Shown here: positions 51,797-62,339 of the stretch, one piece after another
Layout: each line of letters opens with the position of its first letter
Position numbering within the stretch: the stretch's first letter is position 1
NCBI RefSeq assembly: GCF_901709675.1
Contig: NC_051105.1
Span: 4,457,104 to 4,521,103 of the forward strand
Reading direction: 5' to 3'
DNA length: 64,000 nt
Source of the DNA: Syngnathus acus
Taxonomy: Eukaryota; Chordata; Actinopteri; Syngnathiformes; Syngnathidae
Made by a program: the position numbers and the translations under genes
Notes under the pieces: model-generated
Databases searched by the model: none
Told to the model about the DNA's origin: nothing
Seen by the model: the letters and a program-made list of their open reading frames with translations, nothing else

Positions 51797-52190
51797 CAGT
51801 GCTGAACAAATTTATTTGACCATCTAAAAAGATCCCATTCAGCGTCATTATGGCATTTCTCAATGTTTAAAGTGGAATGAGGAATTTGAGCTGAATTCAC
51901 ATTTTACAATTCTCAGTGTGAACTTTTTTGAGCAGTCATAAATGAATCCAATATAAATTCAACTATGAGAAATTTTCTGTTTACAATTTGAAATCGTCAT
52001 TACAAAGTAAACATATTACCATTTTCTTCAGTGGGTTTGTAAAACAGTACATTTGAAAATTAATGAATAACATTAATAATGTCATTTTACCATTGAAATA
52101 TTTTGGTTTAAGAGCTTCATACTGGTTTTATCGCCTATGACAGTTCCACATTTAGGGCCTGTGGTGGTCGGATACATTTGTCAGGCACTG
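51797..52190. mobile_element. Tc1/mariner-type MITE with TA duplication
   Basis: The left terminus CAGTGCTGAACAAATTTATT, then TGACCATC, is matched by the inverted right terminus (CAGTGCCTGACAAATGTATC, then CGACCACC), about 28 bases with few mismatches. TA dinucleotides flank both ends (51795-51796 and 52191-52192), as expected for Tc1/mariner integration. The 394-bp body has no transposase frame. It lies about 90 bp beyond the best distal shox polyadenylation signal. Confidence 0.82.
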
Positions 52191-52277
52191 TACGCTTTAA
52201 TAACCTCATCCTTATTTTTGTGTGTTGATCATATGACTCATATCAAATTCCCCAACCCCACCCCTGTTTTTTTTAAT

Positions 52278-52283
52278 TTTATT
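52278..52283 (-). terminator. Candidate distal polyadenylation signal of shox
   Basis: TTTATT on the plus strand is a canonical AATAAA on the minus strand, about 870 bases past the shox stop codon. A weaker ATTAAA lies nearer, at 52685-52690. Which one is used cannot be decided from sequence alone. Confidence 0.4.
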
Positions 52284-53150
52284 TAATAAAGTAGTATCTT
52301 GCTTGTAGTGCCACTTGTAAACACCCACAACATACGAGACCTGAAGTGCAAAGGCGATCTTCACTTCTTCACCCGAGATAAAAAGAAACAAAAGTCAGAG
52401 AAGGGAGCTGGAGGAAGTCCAGAAAAACAAACAATCAAAAAAAAAAAGAACGTTGTTGCTTTTGTTATATCACAAGTCCATAAGAGGAAGAGAAGCGAAG
52501 CTGGGGCCTGAAGGTAATGGCGAGCTTTGCAGGAAGGCCTCCATGCACAGACACAGTGGTTGCAAATAAATTTGTTAAAGCCGGAGAGGGGGTCAGGACG
52601 AGTGGGGTGTCGAGGTGTGCCCCCAGTGCTCGCCGGTACCCCCCTATGCCCCCCCCCCAACCCACCCGTCCTTAACTCTGCCACTTTAATTGGCACTAAA
52701 GTCCTCAGTGTGTGCCGGGCCCTCAGACAGACATCCACATGTGTTTGTACGGTCCCTGGGATGTGATCTGTGCCTGGAGTGGACTGAGCCACTGGCCCCG
52801 CAGAAGTCCTGCCTGTTGGGCGAAAAGTAAAAGGTGACTTCATTGGTATTTCATTACCGCTTCGCTGGAAAAGTGGTTTGTTTTGGCAGCTGGTCTTTTG
52901 TGACAATTTTCTCGCTCCCCCTCCTCCCTTTTTGTTAAAAAAGTCTTCCTCCGACTGTTCCTCACCCCAAAAAAACATTCACACTCACCGACTCCCCCCT
53001 TTTCTCTCTCGGTGTTTGTGTTTAGTTTTAGCTGCGAGTGTCACGGCCCTTTCACAGGCTCAGTCTTGTGTGTGAGAGCCCATTACGGGCCATCAGGCCA
53101 GAGGTGCGGGAGGAGGGGGGTTAAAGGTGGGAAGGGGCGCCCCGCTGGGG
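52284..53150 (-). other. shox: Probable shox 3' untranslated region
   Basis: This follows the TGA at 53151-53153 and reaches the AATAAA at 52278. The minus strand happens to be open for 205 codons (52978-52361), but the product is Gly-, Thr- and Phe-run-rich with no domain and is not in frame with an exon, so I read it as untranslated sequence. Poly-C and poly-A runs occur near 52660 and 52440. Confidence 0.5.
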
Positions 53151-53396
53151 TCAGAGTCCCAGAGCTTCGGCGTGTTTCCTTGCCTTGAGTCGAAGGTCGG
53201 CGATGCTGGAGTTCTTGCTGTTGCTTTTGGCGGCCGCTGCCACCGCCGCCGCCGCTGAGGCCGAGTCGGCCAGCGAGGCGATTGGTAGTCCGAAAGGAGG
53301 GGGCGGGAACATCAGGTAGGGCGCATGGGCGGCCAAGTGCGGGTGCAGGTGGGGGTGGGAGTGGGCGACGCCGTCCAGTTGAAGTTGCGCTTGAAC
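53151..53396 (-). CDS. shox: shox coding exon 5 (C-terminal, OAR domain)
   Basis: 246 bases from the acceptor CTCACAG|GTT to the TGA encode residues 202-282: [40 protein letters not shown], an Ala-rich tract, then the OAR motif and the terminal GL. A His-rich patch lies at 212-221. This is the exon type used in the longer, transactivating human isoform (SHOXa). I saw no sequence for an alternative shorter last exon like that of SHOXb. Confidence 0.97.
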   Translation of the reverse strand, partial: VQAQLQLDGVAHSHPHLHPHLAAHAPYLMFPPPPFGLPIASLADSASAAAAVAAAAKSNSKNSSIADLRLKARKHAEALGL

Positions 53397-56300
53397 CTGT
53401 GAGAGCAAAATCAAAAATATGTTGCAGGTCATCACCATAGCTTCTCGGTTGCAGGTGTCTATCTCAGGGCTGTCTAGACTTTTCCTCCACGGGCTGAATC
53501 GTTGCCATTTTGAATTCTTTTCAACTTGCTTTTATTCATTAAATGAAAGGGATAAAGAAAATGGTTTAGCATTTTGGTGTGGCTGACACAATTAAAATGT
53601 AATGTCAAATGTTACTGCCTCAAAGATTTTCTTATTGCTTTTTTTTTTGTCAGTGATTCCCAAAATGACTCAATCAAACTTCTCTTGCTATCACAAATAT
53701 ACACGTGCGCACACACACATATGCATGTGCACACGTACACACGTTCACACATGAAATTGCATCGTCCAGAATCAAAGTCTTTCTTGGGCCCAGAACACAT
53801 TTGCTTAATTCAGTCCGCCGTTATACTCTTGGAAGTATGCTGTCTTGTTTTGCTGATTATGTATTCAATTGCATAAATAAACTATTTTTTCGCACTCACA
53901 TATTTGGAGTTATAAATATTTATCCAGACATATTCCTGAGTCAAAAGCAGCGGAGGATTGGGGGCGGGGAAGAGGCCATAAGGAGTATAGCATATCCCTT
54001 TTCACAATCTGGGCAATTATTTCCTAAAAGAAGGAGGTGAAAATGAAGCATGTGCTGACTTCAGAAGAAGACGACGCTGCCATTTCTTATGCGTCTCAAA
54101 CGGTATATGAACAAGTGGGAAACTATTTTGTGCATTGCTTTTCCAACCCAAATAAAAGCTTTAACTTGACCGCAAATACTGTCTTTTTTTTAAGATGATT
54201 CTTTTCGCTTAAAATGCAGAAAATCTAAATGGAAGTTGCACCCTGTTACCAGTTAGAGTTGCTTAGCGCCTCAAGGCCAAACAAACATCATGACGATTGA
54301 TTAAAAAGTACAATAAGTCACTTTGTTGGAGGGAGGCAGCACAACTTAAACAAAAAACAGGTGGGCCAACTGTCTGATGAAAAACGAAACACAAGAAACG
54401 TGTTTTTCTCGAGGTTTGGGTCAAAACAAAAATTTCATGAGATTCTTTCCATTAAACAGTGACAAAATGCGCATTGATCTTGAGTCATTGTTTTATTAAT
54501 CGAACGGTGGATCGCTTTTATTACAGCTATGGTGCAGAGCGTAAAAGTGTGACGATAACCAGAGAGCTGCTTGTGACAATCAGTAATTGAAACGTTCCAT
54601 GTAGTGGATCCATAACATGACAACAACGAAGATAAACAACAATAACCACCAAAAGTAAAAACATATGTATGTAATTAGCTTTGACGTCAAGCAGTAATTC
54701 TACTAAATCAACAATAAGTTGGTCATAATCCTAAAAAAACTGCCCATTTTTGAGGCAACCAGAACAAATGGAAAAGTCGACCTTTGACACGGGACCCTCT
54801 TTTGCCTTGTGGTGCCAACCAAAATTAGAATTCCGACCATGCTTCAAATACGCTCAAGTGAAGTGAAAACAAAAGGAGAGCCTTATCCGCCAATACGCTT
54901 TCAGCAATGTATTGAATAAGACAGTCAACCACTGAATGCTGGGGGCGAGTGTATGTTTATGATGCCCCTCCCCCCCTTGAGCCAAAAGATTTCGAAACTT
55001 ACTGTCGATATATCTTTGCCATCTGTTAGGCTGGATGGATTTTTTTACCGACTAGGGGGATGTGGTGGGGGTGCGGATGAAAGATTTTTCTGGTAGACGT
55101 GTCTGATTTGTTACCCGGAAAAAGGCATTTGAATGCACATTGAAATTGTTTTGATTGAGGGGAGGGGCGAGGGTGCTATGGCTGCTTCAGGTGGATGCCT
55201 AGGGCTATGGCTATCGCCCGTCACCCCCCCTGCCCGTCCCCTTTACACGCCACTCCAAGCACACAATGAAAACACTTGCAATGAGCATGGAGAAAAGCTC
55301 AACTAAATGTGTGGGAGATGGTCAACAGAACTGACTTACAAGGCCACGCCCCCTTAAAGGCTCACGTCAACATCAGTGTGTGTGTGTAGGGGGGGTGAGA
55401 GAGAGACTTTCAGCCTGACTATGCTTTATAAAACCAGTTTGTTTTTTGACATTCTCTTTTATTATGTTTATATAGAATACTGTGTTTTTTCTTTACCATT
55501 TTTCTTGGCAACTGGGACGCATTAATGGTATTTCAATTCATTTCAATGGGTATGATTAGTTTGAATTATGAGCTTGGTCACGGAATTTAACAGTAAATCA
55601 ACATCCAAAGTGAGCGACTACACTAATGCTCCTGTTCCACTGAGGGGCAAACATTTGCGATTGCTGGCCAAGGCAGCAAAATGCGTATTCACGTCATGGT
55701 TTGTTCAAGGTTGCAAATGTTCGCCAAACGTTCACCAACAGTTTGAGTGTTTTTTCTGAAGAGAACAGGCCAACATTTGCGACATTAAACGAACCCTAAG
55801 TCTTGCAGGTTTAACCGTCACTACACATTGCCTGTGTGCTTTATGTGTTACGATTAGCCCGTAACAGATTAATTGGGATAAAATGTTAACATCGAGTTGA
55901 TGTCTTGTGGATTGTGTTAAACCTGCAAAGTGCAAACCCACTCCATGTGTTTTATATACTCCAGCTTAGACTGTGTCTGGCGAGCATCTCTCAGCATGCA
56001 GGCCTCACACTCCTCCTGCCAGTTCAAGCTCGATAAGCGTCATTTCGCTTTTCACCCCCTCCCCTGCTTTCATCGTCTCTTTCATGTGCTCACGCCTGCC
56101 GCCCCATTGGCCTAATTAGACCGCCGCGTGTCACAACATAGCGGGCGAGAGGGCTGAGAGAAAGTGAAACAGAGGGAGAGCGGTAAATGGAGGAGGATGA
56201 AGTCCGCTGTCGATGAGGCCGTGAAATCGTTACACACAAAAGGGTTAAACTTTACTTCATCCATTGCTTGACATACATCAATCTCTACTTTTTTATGTTT

Positions 56301-59300
56301 TATTGTTGATATTTTCTTATGTCCTAAAACGTTTTGGACCTGCACATACTGCCTTTGCAATAATATGTTCGTAATCCAGTTATCACATTTTTCCTTTTTG
56401 CCATCAGTGATATATCACCTTTGTAGCCACACTACAGTCAAATCGTCAAATCCATTTTCTGTTCTACGGTTATCATCACCATTTTCTCTTTGCAATCACT
56501 GGTTTTGTGCAAACTCCGTTTTATTAATAGTGTTATCTTGGCTTCATATGTTGAGTTGAGTTGAGCTGCTGAGTTTAATTTGTTTGACCAAGGCATAATA
56601 GAGAATTTAAAAAAATAATTGGCTTTATAAAGTGTGATTACTATACATTGGAACAGTATTCGTGAGCTGTGCCTTGAAGTGCCTAGTAACTGACGTCAGG
56701 AACATAAACAATTAGTCTCTCAGCATGGAGACGTGAGTTGTGGCCTCGGTAGGTGCTTGCAAGTGTTCTCATTTTTTATTTGTGCCGTCAAACGTTTGTC
56801 CTGTGTTTTTATTTTTTCACGTTACTCAAGCGGCGCCATACCTAAACTACAATTTTGGCCGGAGAAAGTACATTTGATTCCCTATTTTATGGTCACCATC
56901 AAACTTCTTCGCTTTTGTCAGTACGCTGATACGACCCCTGCGCACTGCGGGTTTCCTACCTCTGCTATTCGGTGCATTACAAGAGCAAGAACTGTTTTGG
57001 AGGACAATGGTATGTTTGGACGGTGGGGACAATTACATTTAGTTCCAGGCTAAGTTAATTGAACTTGAGGGTGGTGTCTGTAGTGTTGATTTGATTGGAT
57101 GACTACCCCCACATTTTATGTGCGCTCCACCTTAATTTAGTCAATTAATCTTAACCACTACAGAGGTTACGGGACTTGAACCTTTTAATTCCAAGACCTA
57201 CACACACCTAATTCTTGTATCTTTAGGTGGGAATTATACTATCATCCCCCTTGCACCCCAAAAAGACCCTTACTGGCGGGTTGTATGTGCCTACCTGTTG
57301 GAAGGGCATCCGAAGGGCCCCCATGTTGACGTAGGGCGCCACCCTGCAGGCGTCCAGGTGACTGCCGCTGCCCAAGATGACCCCTGGAGAGAAGGGAAAG
57401 ATGTCTGTCAGACAGCCAGACAGTTGTTGTTATGTGAGATAGGAGGCACTTTTTTGGAATATTTTTGAATTGATCAAACAAAAAGCATCATTTAAAAAAG
57501 CATATTGAAAAAGCCACCTTTACCTTTGTGCATCTGGTTTTCTTGTTTTCGACATTTTGCTCTTCTGTTTTGGAACCAAACCTGCAATTGGTGAAAAGAA
57601 ATCACTGTTAGATAGCAAAAATAAAATGACCCACATGATGGTGATTTTTTTTTCTTGTCAGTGAAAGAAAAAAGCATTCCATAAGAGCATTTGAACTGCC
57701 CCACCGTGCAATTATTAAAACCTCAGAAAGCCGCCAAAACATGCATGAAGCTTTCATCATTCCATTATATTTTTTTATAAATTTAGTACATGCACTATGG
57801 TGGAAAAAATACTAGATGTAGAAAAATAATATACCGAAATACTTTATTGAATGTAATCATTAAAAGTAATGTATTACATTATTAAAAGCCAGACACACTT
57901 TCTCACGCTAGGAAAAAAGGTATCCATGCTTTTGCCTAATGTTGTGTACACATACACGTGAATATTTGAAATGATAAAGTATCAAGCCCTCGTTGCAAAT
58001 TGTGTAAGGTTAACGAAATAAAACTGTTTATATTCAAACATTCGTGCATCGTTTTTTTGTAATGTAGTAAAAATCATTCTTGGTAGAAATATCTTCCACT
58101 GTGCAGTTTTGACAATATTTTCAAATGAAAGGAAATGAAATTCAGAAGTGAAATAGCGTTTTTGCAGTTTGCTGGTTGCTCTTATGTGTGACTGTAGGCG
58201 ATATTTAATCAGCACCAACCTAATTTGTCCTCATGAATAATCTTAACTAGCCCCGCCCCCTCGGACCCCCGCACTGACGATCATTACACCGATGAGGAAA
58301 TAACGACCGCCTCAAAAGATGATAATGACAGAATCGAACAACGGTTCGGTCGATACGTTTTTGGAGAGGGAACAGTCGGAAGTGAAGTGGAAAACGGTCA
58401 ATTCAATTCAGATTATAATTGTTATGATGCATATGATCCTTCCGTGTCGGGTCGGAGTTGCACGGTGTAGTGCGAGCTATAAGGCTGCAGACAGTTATTT
58501 CTTCATTAAGGACCACTCAATGATATGCCATAATCTCATTCCCGCTTTGATTTTTTCCCTTTCAGTGTGTATATTCCAGACAGTGAATAATGACATTTAA
58601 TTTAGCACAGCCCAACATATTCGCGCTAAGTGCATTAGTGGCTGCCTTTCATAACTTTCAATTATATCCAATGACAGCTGCTGCTCTTACAGAAAAACAA
58701 CAAAAAGTGCACCGAAGAACATGACAAGAATTGCATTTGTTTATTTTTGTCTGTTTTTTTTAAAGGGACGAAAAGCCCCCCGCCCCTCAAAAAAACCTGC
58801 GCACTTAATCGTGCATGTCTTTGGCAAGTTATTTATACGCAGAATAATACTGTACAGTGGTGTGGCAGGTAGGCCATGCGTGCTCACGCCCCATTCATGC
58901 AAACTTGTTTTATTTTACTCAATGCGAAACTCAAGAAATATATTATAAGCAACACTGTTTTCATTTTGCCATCGGTCCATGCTTTTGTAAGTTTAGCGTG
59001 TGGTTTGTAAAACGAAATATACACAATAGTGTACGCTGAGTCTGACCCAAGGGTTTTAATAAATATAATAAAGATAAGAATGTATTACACGTACCATCAT
59101 TTATAGAAATACGTCATGCTCCATTTATGTGCGTACGTGCACCCAAAACAGCAATATTTTTAAGCTAAACGACGGATTTGCTTTGACGAATCACCGAAAT
59201 CTGCATATGAAGATATTTTATCAAATGACGTCACCTATTATGTTCTCGTTTTCTTTCTAAACATTGAAAATATATATTTTGTTTTGTTCTGTCTAGAGCC

Positions 59301-61052
59301 CTTTCGCGTTGTGCGCAATTTTTAAGACTAAAGAAATCTCCCAACAATATTTAGCGGTCTTTTATTTTATTTATTTTTTATAAATTTAGAAGCACTTTAT
59401 AATACTGACCCTTAATTGTACTGTGTACAATAACGAAAGCCCGGGCATTGCTCAATAGGTTTGTCTTTCGGATATTGGCCCTGGCTGAAATTAGTTTTCC
59501 TCTTCTTTTTGCTAGAAAGCGTGGGCCCTCCCGCAGTCCGCCCCCCACGTATGCTCCTCACCCATGCACGTACCTGCACGCGGGCCTCAGAGAGCCCGAG
59601 GCGCTGGCTGAGCTCCTCGCGCATGAAGGCGTCGGGGTAGTGCGTCTCGTCGAAGAGGCGCTCTAGCTCGTTGAGTTGCTCCAGCGTGAAGTTGGTGCGA
59701 CTCCTGCGCTGCTTCAGTTTGCCCTGCGCGTCTTCGTCCTCCGACTTCACCTCCTCCTTCTTGTCCTTGCTGCACTCGTAGATGCCTGCGTGCACGTCCC
59801 AAACGAGCACAATCAACGCAAAGGTGATACACACTCTCCACACACACGCTTTGTTGCATGCCCCACCATGCAGCCGATGAAAGGGTGAAACTAAATATGA
59901 CAATGATATTGCCAAACACACTTTTCGCAGTGTTCATCACAATTACAATTGCCATTTTCCCATTATATTTGTATTTAAATATTTGATTAATTGGGTTTTA
60001 CTGCTATATTCTGTATAATAACCTTTTGGGGCATTCATCAATGGCAATCCAAAATTCTGAATCAGAAATGATTTATTGTGTTTTGGAACTGGCTTTTGAA
60101 ATGACAATTTATCATACTAATTTTCATCCTCGAAAATATTTTTGCTGCAGCAATTGGGCTACAGTGTGTATAAATATGTATCCGCTTGTGTATTTTGTAT
60201 TTTTATTGCAGCTTTGTACAACTCAAATAGGGACTAATTACTGTTCGTGCGTTTCGTTATGTTGCTCAAGTGTAGTCCTACATGTCAACTTTTAATTGAA
60301 ACGAGGACCACTTAATACGTGCAAAAACTGACTAATAAACTGAAATAATGTCAAATAACATACAAATATAATTATTTATTAGTTATATATGCGTAATTTC
60401 AAAAAACATAAATATACAACGTGCAGTTGTAGTTGGACATAATATTATTTTACAACTTAAATGTTTAAAAAATACAGGAGAAATTAATGCAATTGGGTTG
60501 CAATGTTGAATTTAGTCTGTTTTCTCTTTATTGCAATAACATGCAATGGGAATAACATTTGTCCGTTTCAGGGGATTTTATCAACAAATTCGAGTAATAA
60601 AAAAAAACTTTTAACTCAATTATGACAGGTTCCAAATATGGAAATTATATTAATTCATATCGTAATTATTAATTGAGTTTAAAAAATATTACTTAGTATA
60701 ATTATCGCGTCTGCCATCACAAATTTAGCGATTCTTTTTTGCGAGGTTTGGTAGCGCCCTTTCGGGCATCCAATAATTTTTGGAGGGGTGCTCGAATGAG
60801 ACGGTTACCTTCGGCGGGTCGCGTGACGTGGAAGTCCTTGAGCTTGTCCTTGTCCAGCTCTGCATGCTCCTTGTAGACGTGCAACGGGCAGTGGGCGCCC
60901 TCGCTAAAATCGTGCTCGGCGGGGCTGCCCAGCTCCCGCGGCCGGGCCAAGCCGGACGTCTCCAGAACCTCCCGGTATGTGATGGCCTCTTTGCTGCTCT
61001 CTTTGCTCTTCGCCTCGAACGACTTAGACACGAACGCTGTCAGCTCTTCCAT
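53151..61052 (-). CDS. shox: shox, short stature homeobox transcription factor (five coding exons)
   Basis: Joining 61052-60809, 59785-59574, 57581-57524, 57383-57295 and 53396-53151 gives 846 coding bases, 282 residues and a TGA stop. All introns are GT-AG and phases match. The protein starts [20 protein letters not shown]. An acidic segment (92-100) precedes the homeodomain at 107-166, which has [14 protein letters not shown] in helix 3 and glutamine at homeodomain position 50 (residue 156). A basic nuclear-localisation stretch overlaps helix 3. PPPPFG lies at 232-237, an alanine-rich run at about 249-257, and the OAR motif ([15 protein letters not shown]) at about 265-279. Shox proteins are nuclear DNA-binding regulators of skeletal and appendage growth. 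Exon 4 without the shox2-specific insert, and the exon-5 ending, identify shox rather than shox2. The glycine run in the human N-terminal region is absent here. Confidence 0.97.
53698..53751. repeat. Alternating purine-pyrimidine tract
   Basis: Interrupted ACAC, GTGC and TGTGC words alternate purine and pyrimidine for about 50 bases in intron 4. Such sequence is prone to left-handed (Z) helix formation. The overlapping short frames are repeat artefacts. Confidence 0.7.
55940..56210. promoter_or_regulatory. Candidate intronic enhancer in shox intron 4
   Basis: Clean sequence with CAGCATGCAGGCCTCACACT, GCTCGATAAGCGTCATTTCG and CCCCATTGGCCTAATTAGAC (CCAAT-like plus TAATTA), followed by CCGCCGCGTGTCAC. 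The contrast with AT-rich flanks and the combination of sites suggest a conserved element. Not coding on either strand. Function is inferred. Confidence 0.36.
57295..57383 (-). CDS. shox: shox coding exon 4
   Basis: An 89-base exon completing the glycine codon and encoding [20 protein letters not shown] then GALRMPFQQ (to residue 201). The acceptor is TCTCCAG|GGG and the donor CAACAG|GTAGGC. It lacks a homologue of the extra segment found after PFQQ in one shox2 isoform. It is too short to stand out as an open frame and was placed by splice sites and similarity. Confidence 0.94.
57384..57523 (-). other. shox: shox intron 3 (140 bp)
   Basis: A compact GT-AG intron between the helix-3 exon and exon 4. 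It holds only splice signals and a pyrimidine-rich 3' end. Confidence 0.9.
57524..57581 (-). CDS. shox: shox coding exon 3 (homeodomain helix 3)
   Basis: A 58-base exon encoding [19 protein letters not shown] (153-171) plus one base of the next glycine codon. It carries the DNA-contacting residues of the recognition helix (Q156, N157). The acceptor is TTGCAG|GTTTGG and the donor AAAG|GTAAAG. The same split of the homeodomain after ARVQ is known from vertebrate SHOX genes. Confidence 0.96.
57582..59573 (-). other. shox: shox intron 2 (1,992 bp)
   Basis: AT-rich apart from a CpG-bearing patch at 58180-58690 listed separately. No extra exon or complete repeat element was recognised. Confidence 0.85.
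58180..58690. promoter_or_regulatory. Candidate intronic regulatory element in shox intron 2
   Basis: Sequence of higher complexity than the rest of the intron. It contains GATATTTAATCAGCACC, CCTAATTTGTCCTCATGAAT, AGCCCCGCCCCCTCGG (Sp/KLF-type box), TCGCGCTAAGTGCATTAGTG and CAATGACAGCTGCTGC. Regulatory role inferred from motif mixture. Confidence 0.3.
59574..59785 (-). CDS. shox: shox coding exon 2 (most of the homeodomain)
   Basis: 212 bases complete codon 82 (Gly) and encode residues 83-152: [20 protein letters not shown], then the homeodomain N-terminal arm [20 protein letters not shown], helices 1 and 2 ([20 protein letters not shown]) and the start of helix 3, SEARVQ. The acceptor is GCACGCAG|GC and the donor CAG|GTACGT. 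The sequence is CpG-rich compared with the surrounding introns. Confidence 0.97.
59786..60808 (-). other. shox: shox intron 1 (1,023 bp)
   Basis: Very AT-rich between about 59900 and 60720, bounded by a GTAAC donor and a GCACGCAG acceptor. It splits codon 82 after its first base. No other feature seen. Confidence 0.9.
60809..61052 (-). CDS. shox: shox coding exon 1 (start codon exon)
   Basis: 244 bases encode residues 1-81 plus the first base of codon 82. The start ATG at 61052-61050 opens the conserved [12 protein letters not shown] signature, which fixes the start. [20 protein letters not shown] (residues 24-43) and [10 protein letters not shown] (54-63) follow the shox N-terminal pattern. 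The donor is a strong G|GTAAC at 60808-60807. Translation past the donor loses similarity at once, confirming the boundary. Confidence 0.96.
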
Positions 61053-61265
61053 GACTCTCCCTTCCTTTTTTTTAAGCCCCCCTCTGACCCCTCTGCTCCT
61101 CCCGGGGGTTTATAGAAATGCGAATAAAGTCGTAAAAATAATGAAAATAAAAATAAAAATAAAAAAAATAAAAATCCACGCGGTGTGAGCGCTCCGTGCT
61201 GCCTCGCAGTCAAGTAGAATGAGAAAGTGGGAGTGGAAGGAGTGGAGGTGAGATCACTCCTGCTG
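61053..61265 (-). other. shox: Probable shox 5' untranslated leader
   Basis: Between the start codon and the position expected for initiation from the TATA box at 61291-61299. On the minus strand it contains no ATG, so translation should begin at the annotated codon. It includes a U-rich tract (61138-61175). The transcription start is inferred from TATA spacing, not observed. Confidence 0.5.
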
Positions 61266-61290
61266 TTGTGAGTGTGTTTTGGAGAGCCGA

Positions 61291-61299
61291 CTATTTATA
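61291..61299 (-). promoter_or_regulatory. shox: TATA box of the proximal shox promoter
   Basis: The minus strand reads TATAAATAG, a near-consensus TATA box, about 240 bases upstream of the ATG. A CACCC-type box (61311-61322, CCACCCCCCTCC on the plus strand) lies just upstream. Human SHOX likewise has a proximal promoter next to its coding exons. The start site itself is unverified. Confidence 0.6.
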
Positions 61300-61323
61300 C
61301 CACCTCAAGACCACCCCCCTCCT

Positions 61324-61560
<237 letters not shown>

Positions 61561-61973
61561 AAGCGCTTAAATGGATTAAAGAAAAGGGAGGGTGGGATCG
61601 TTAAAAATGCCCACCGTGGCTCTAGTCATGCAACATAATTACACCTATATACACCCACCCCCCCACCCCAAAAAATTAAGCGAGGGATTACCCCTTTGTT
61701 TTATTTTTTTAGGACTATTAAACATCTCTATTTTAAAATTATTGGGCTACTGTACTACCGTTGTTACCTTATTTTTTATTGACGTGTTTGTTACTACTGT
61801 TTATATTCATATATTCATTTTATTCATCTGACTGAACTAATTATGACCTAACCTTCTGTTTTACTTTTCTTTGTGTCTTTTTTATCTTTTGCATAATTTG
61901 GAAAGTCATTTATTATTATTATTTTATCATTCTGAATGTCAGATTCCTACACTAAAATGTTTTTTTGTTTTTT

Positions 61974-62125
61974 TTAAGACGACCCAAAGTCAAATTGACC
62001 CAACTTGGGTGAATGTATACATCCTAAAAACTGCTGAGTTAAAAAGTAGACAGATTGGTTGTGTTTTTGCAAAAACAACCCAAAGTTGGGTCAAATTGAC
62101 GCATTAACCTGGTTTGGTCCAACCG
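61974..62125. repeat. Fish AACCCAA/TTGGGTT repeat, copy 1
   Basis: Contains GACGACCCAAAGTCAAATTG, ACCCAACTTGGGTGAATG, AACAACCCAAAGTTGGGTCA and ATTGACGCA, with internal direct and inverted copies of ACCCAA...TTGGGT. This is a familiar fish repeat family. A second copy lies at 62828-62995, so the pair brackets the candidate distal promoter. Confidence 0.6.
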
Positions 62126-62259
62126 AGCAGTTTTACGGGTATATAATGTCGCCTGTATGCTATAATAATTTGCGGTTGCAAGTGTGGGATAGAGATCAAT
62201 ATATATATCAGCAGTGTATTGAATATATATGGGTGCGGTGGATGGCGAGAGGCTGCGGA

Positions 62260-62281
62260 GGGGGGGGGGGGGGGGGGGGGG
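62260..62281. repeat. 22-base guanine homopolymer
   Basis: An unbroken G run upstream of shox. Its length is unreliable in most sequencing chemistries, and the strand can fold into G-quadruplexes. Confidence 0.95.
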
Positions 62282-62339
62282 TATAATGTTGCGTCAATGT
62301 ACCCACATAACAAGTGAGCGCATCAAGGCTTTTTAACGG

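Larger units (their letters stand above)
53397..57294 (-). other. shox: shox intron 4 (3,898 bp)
   Basis: The largest intron. It holds alternating purine-pyrimidine DNA near 53700, a possible hAT scrap at about 53467-53500 (CAGGGCTGTCTAGACTTTT), a CpG-bearing candidate enhancer at 55940-56210, and otherwise AT-rich sequence. No alternative exon could be supported. Confidence 0.8.

Noticed and set aside
52361-52978. A 205-codon minus-strand open frame directly downstream of shox
   Set aside because: The longest frame in the window, but its product is low-complexity with Phe and Gly runs, shows no domain, and falls in the shox 3' untranslated region out of frame with exon 5.
59587-59955. Alternative frames over shox exon 2, including an Arg-rich 122-codon frame
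   Set aside because: These are out-of-frame shadows of the CpG-rich homeodomain exon.
53151-61052. Assignment to shox2 instead of shox
   Set aside because: The N-terminal [10 protein letters not shown] region, MHKGVILG and the sequence around [20 protein letters not shown] fit shox. The long glycine-rich insert and the segment after PFQQ characteristic of shox2 are missing.
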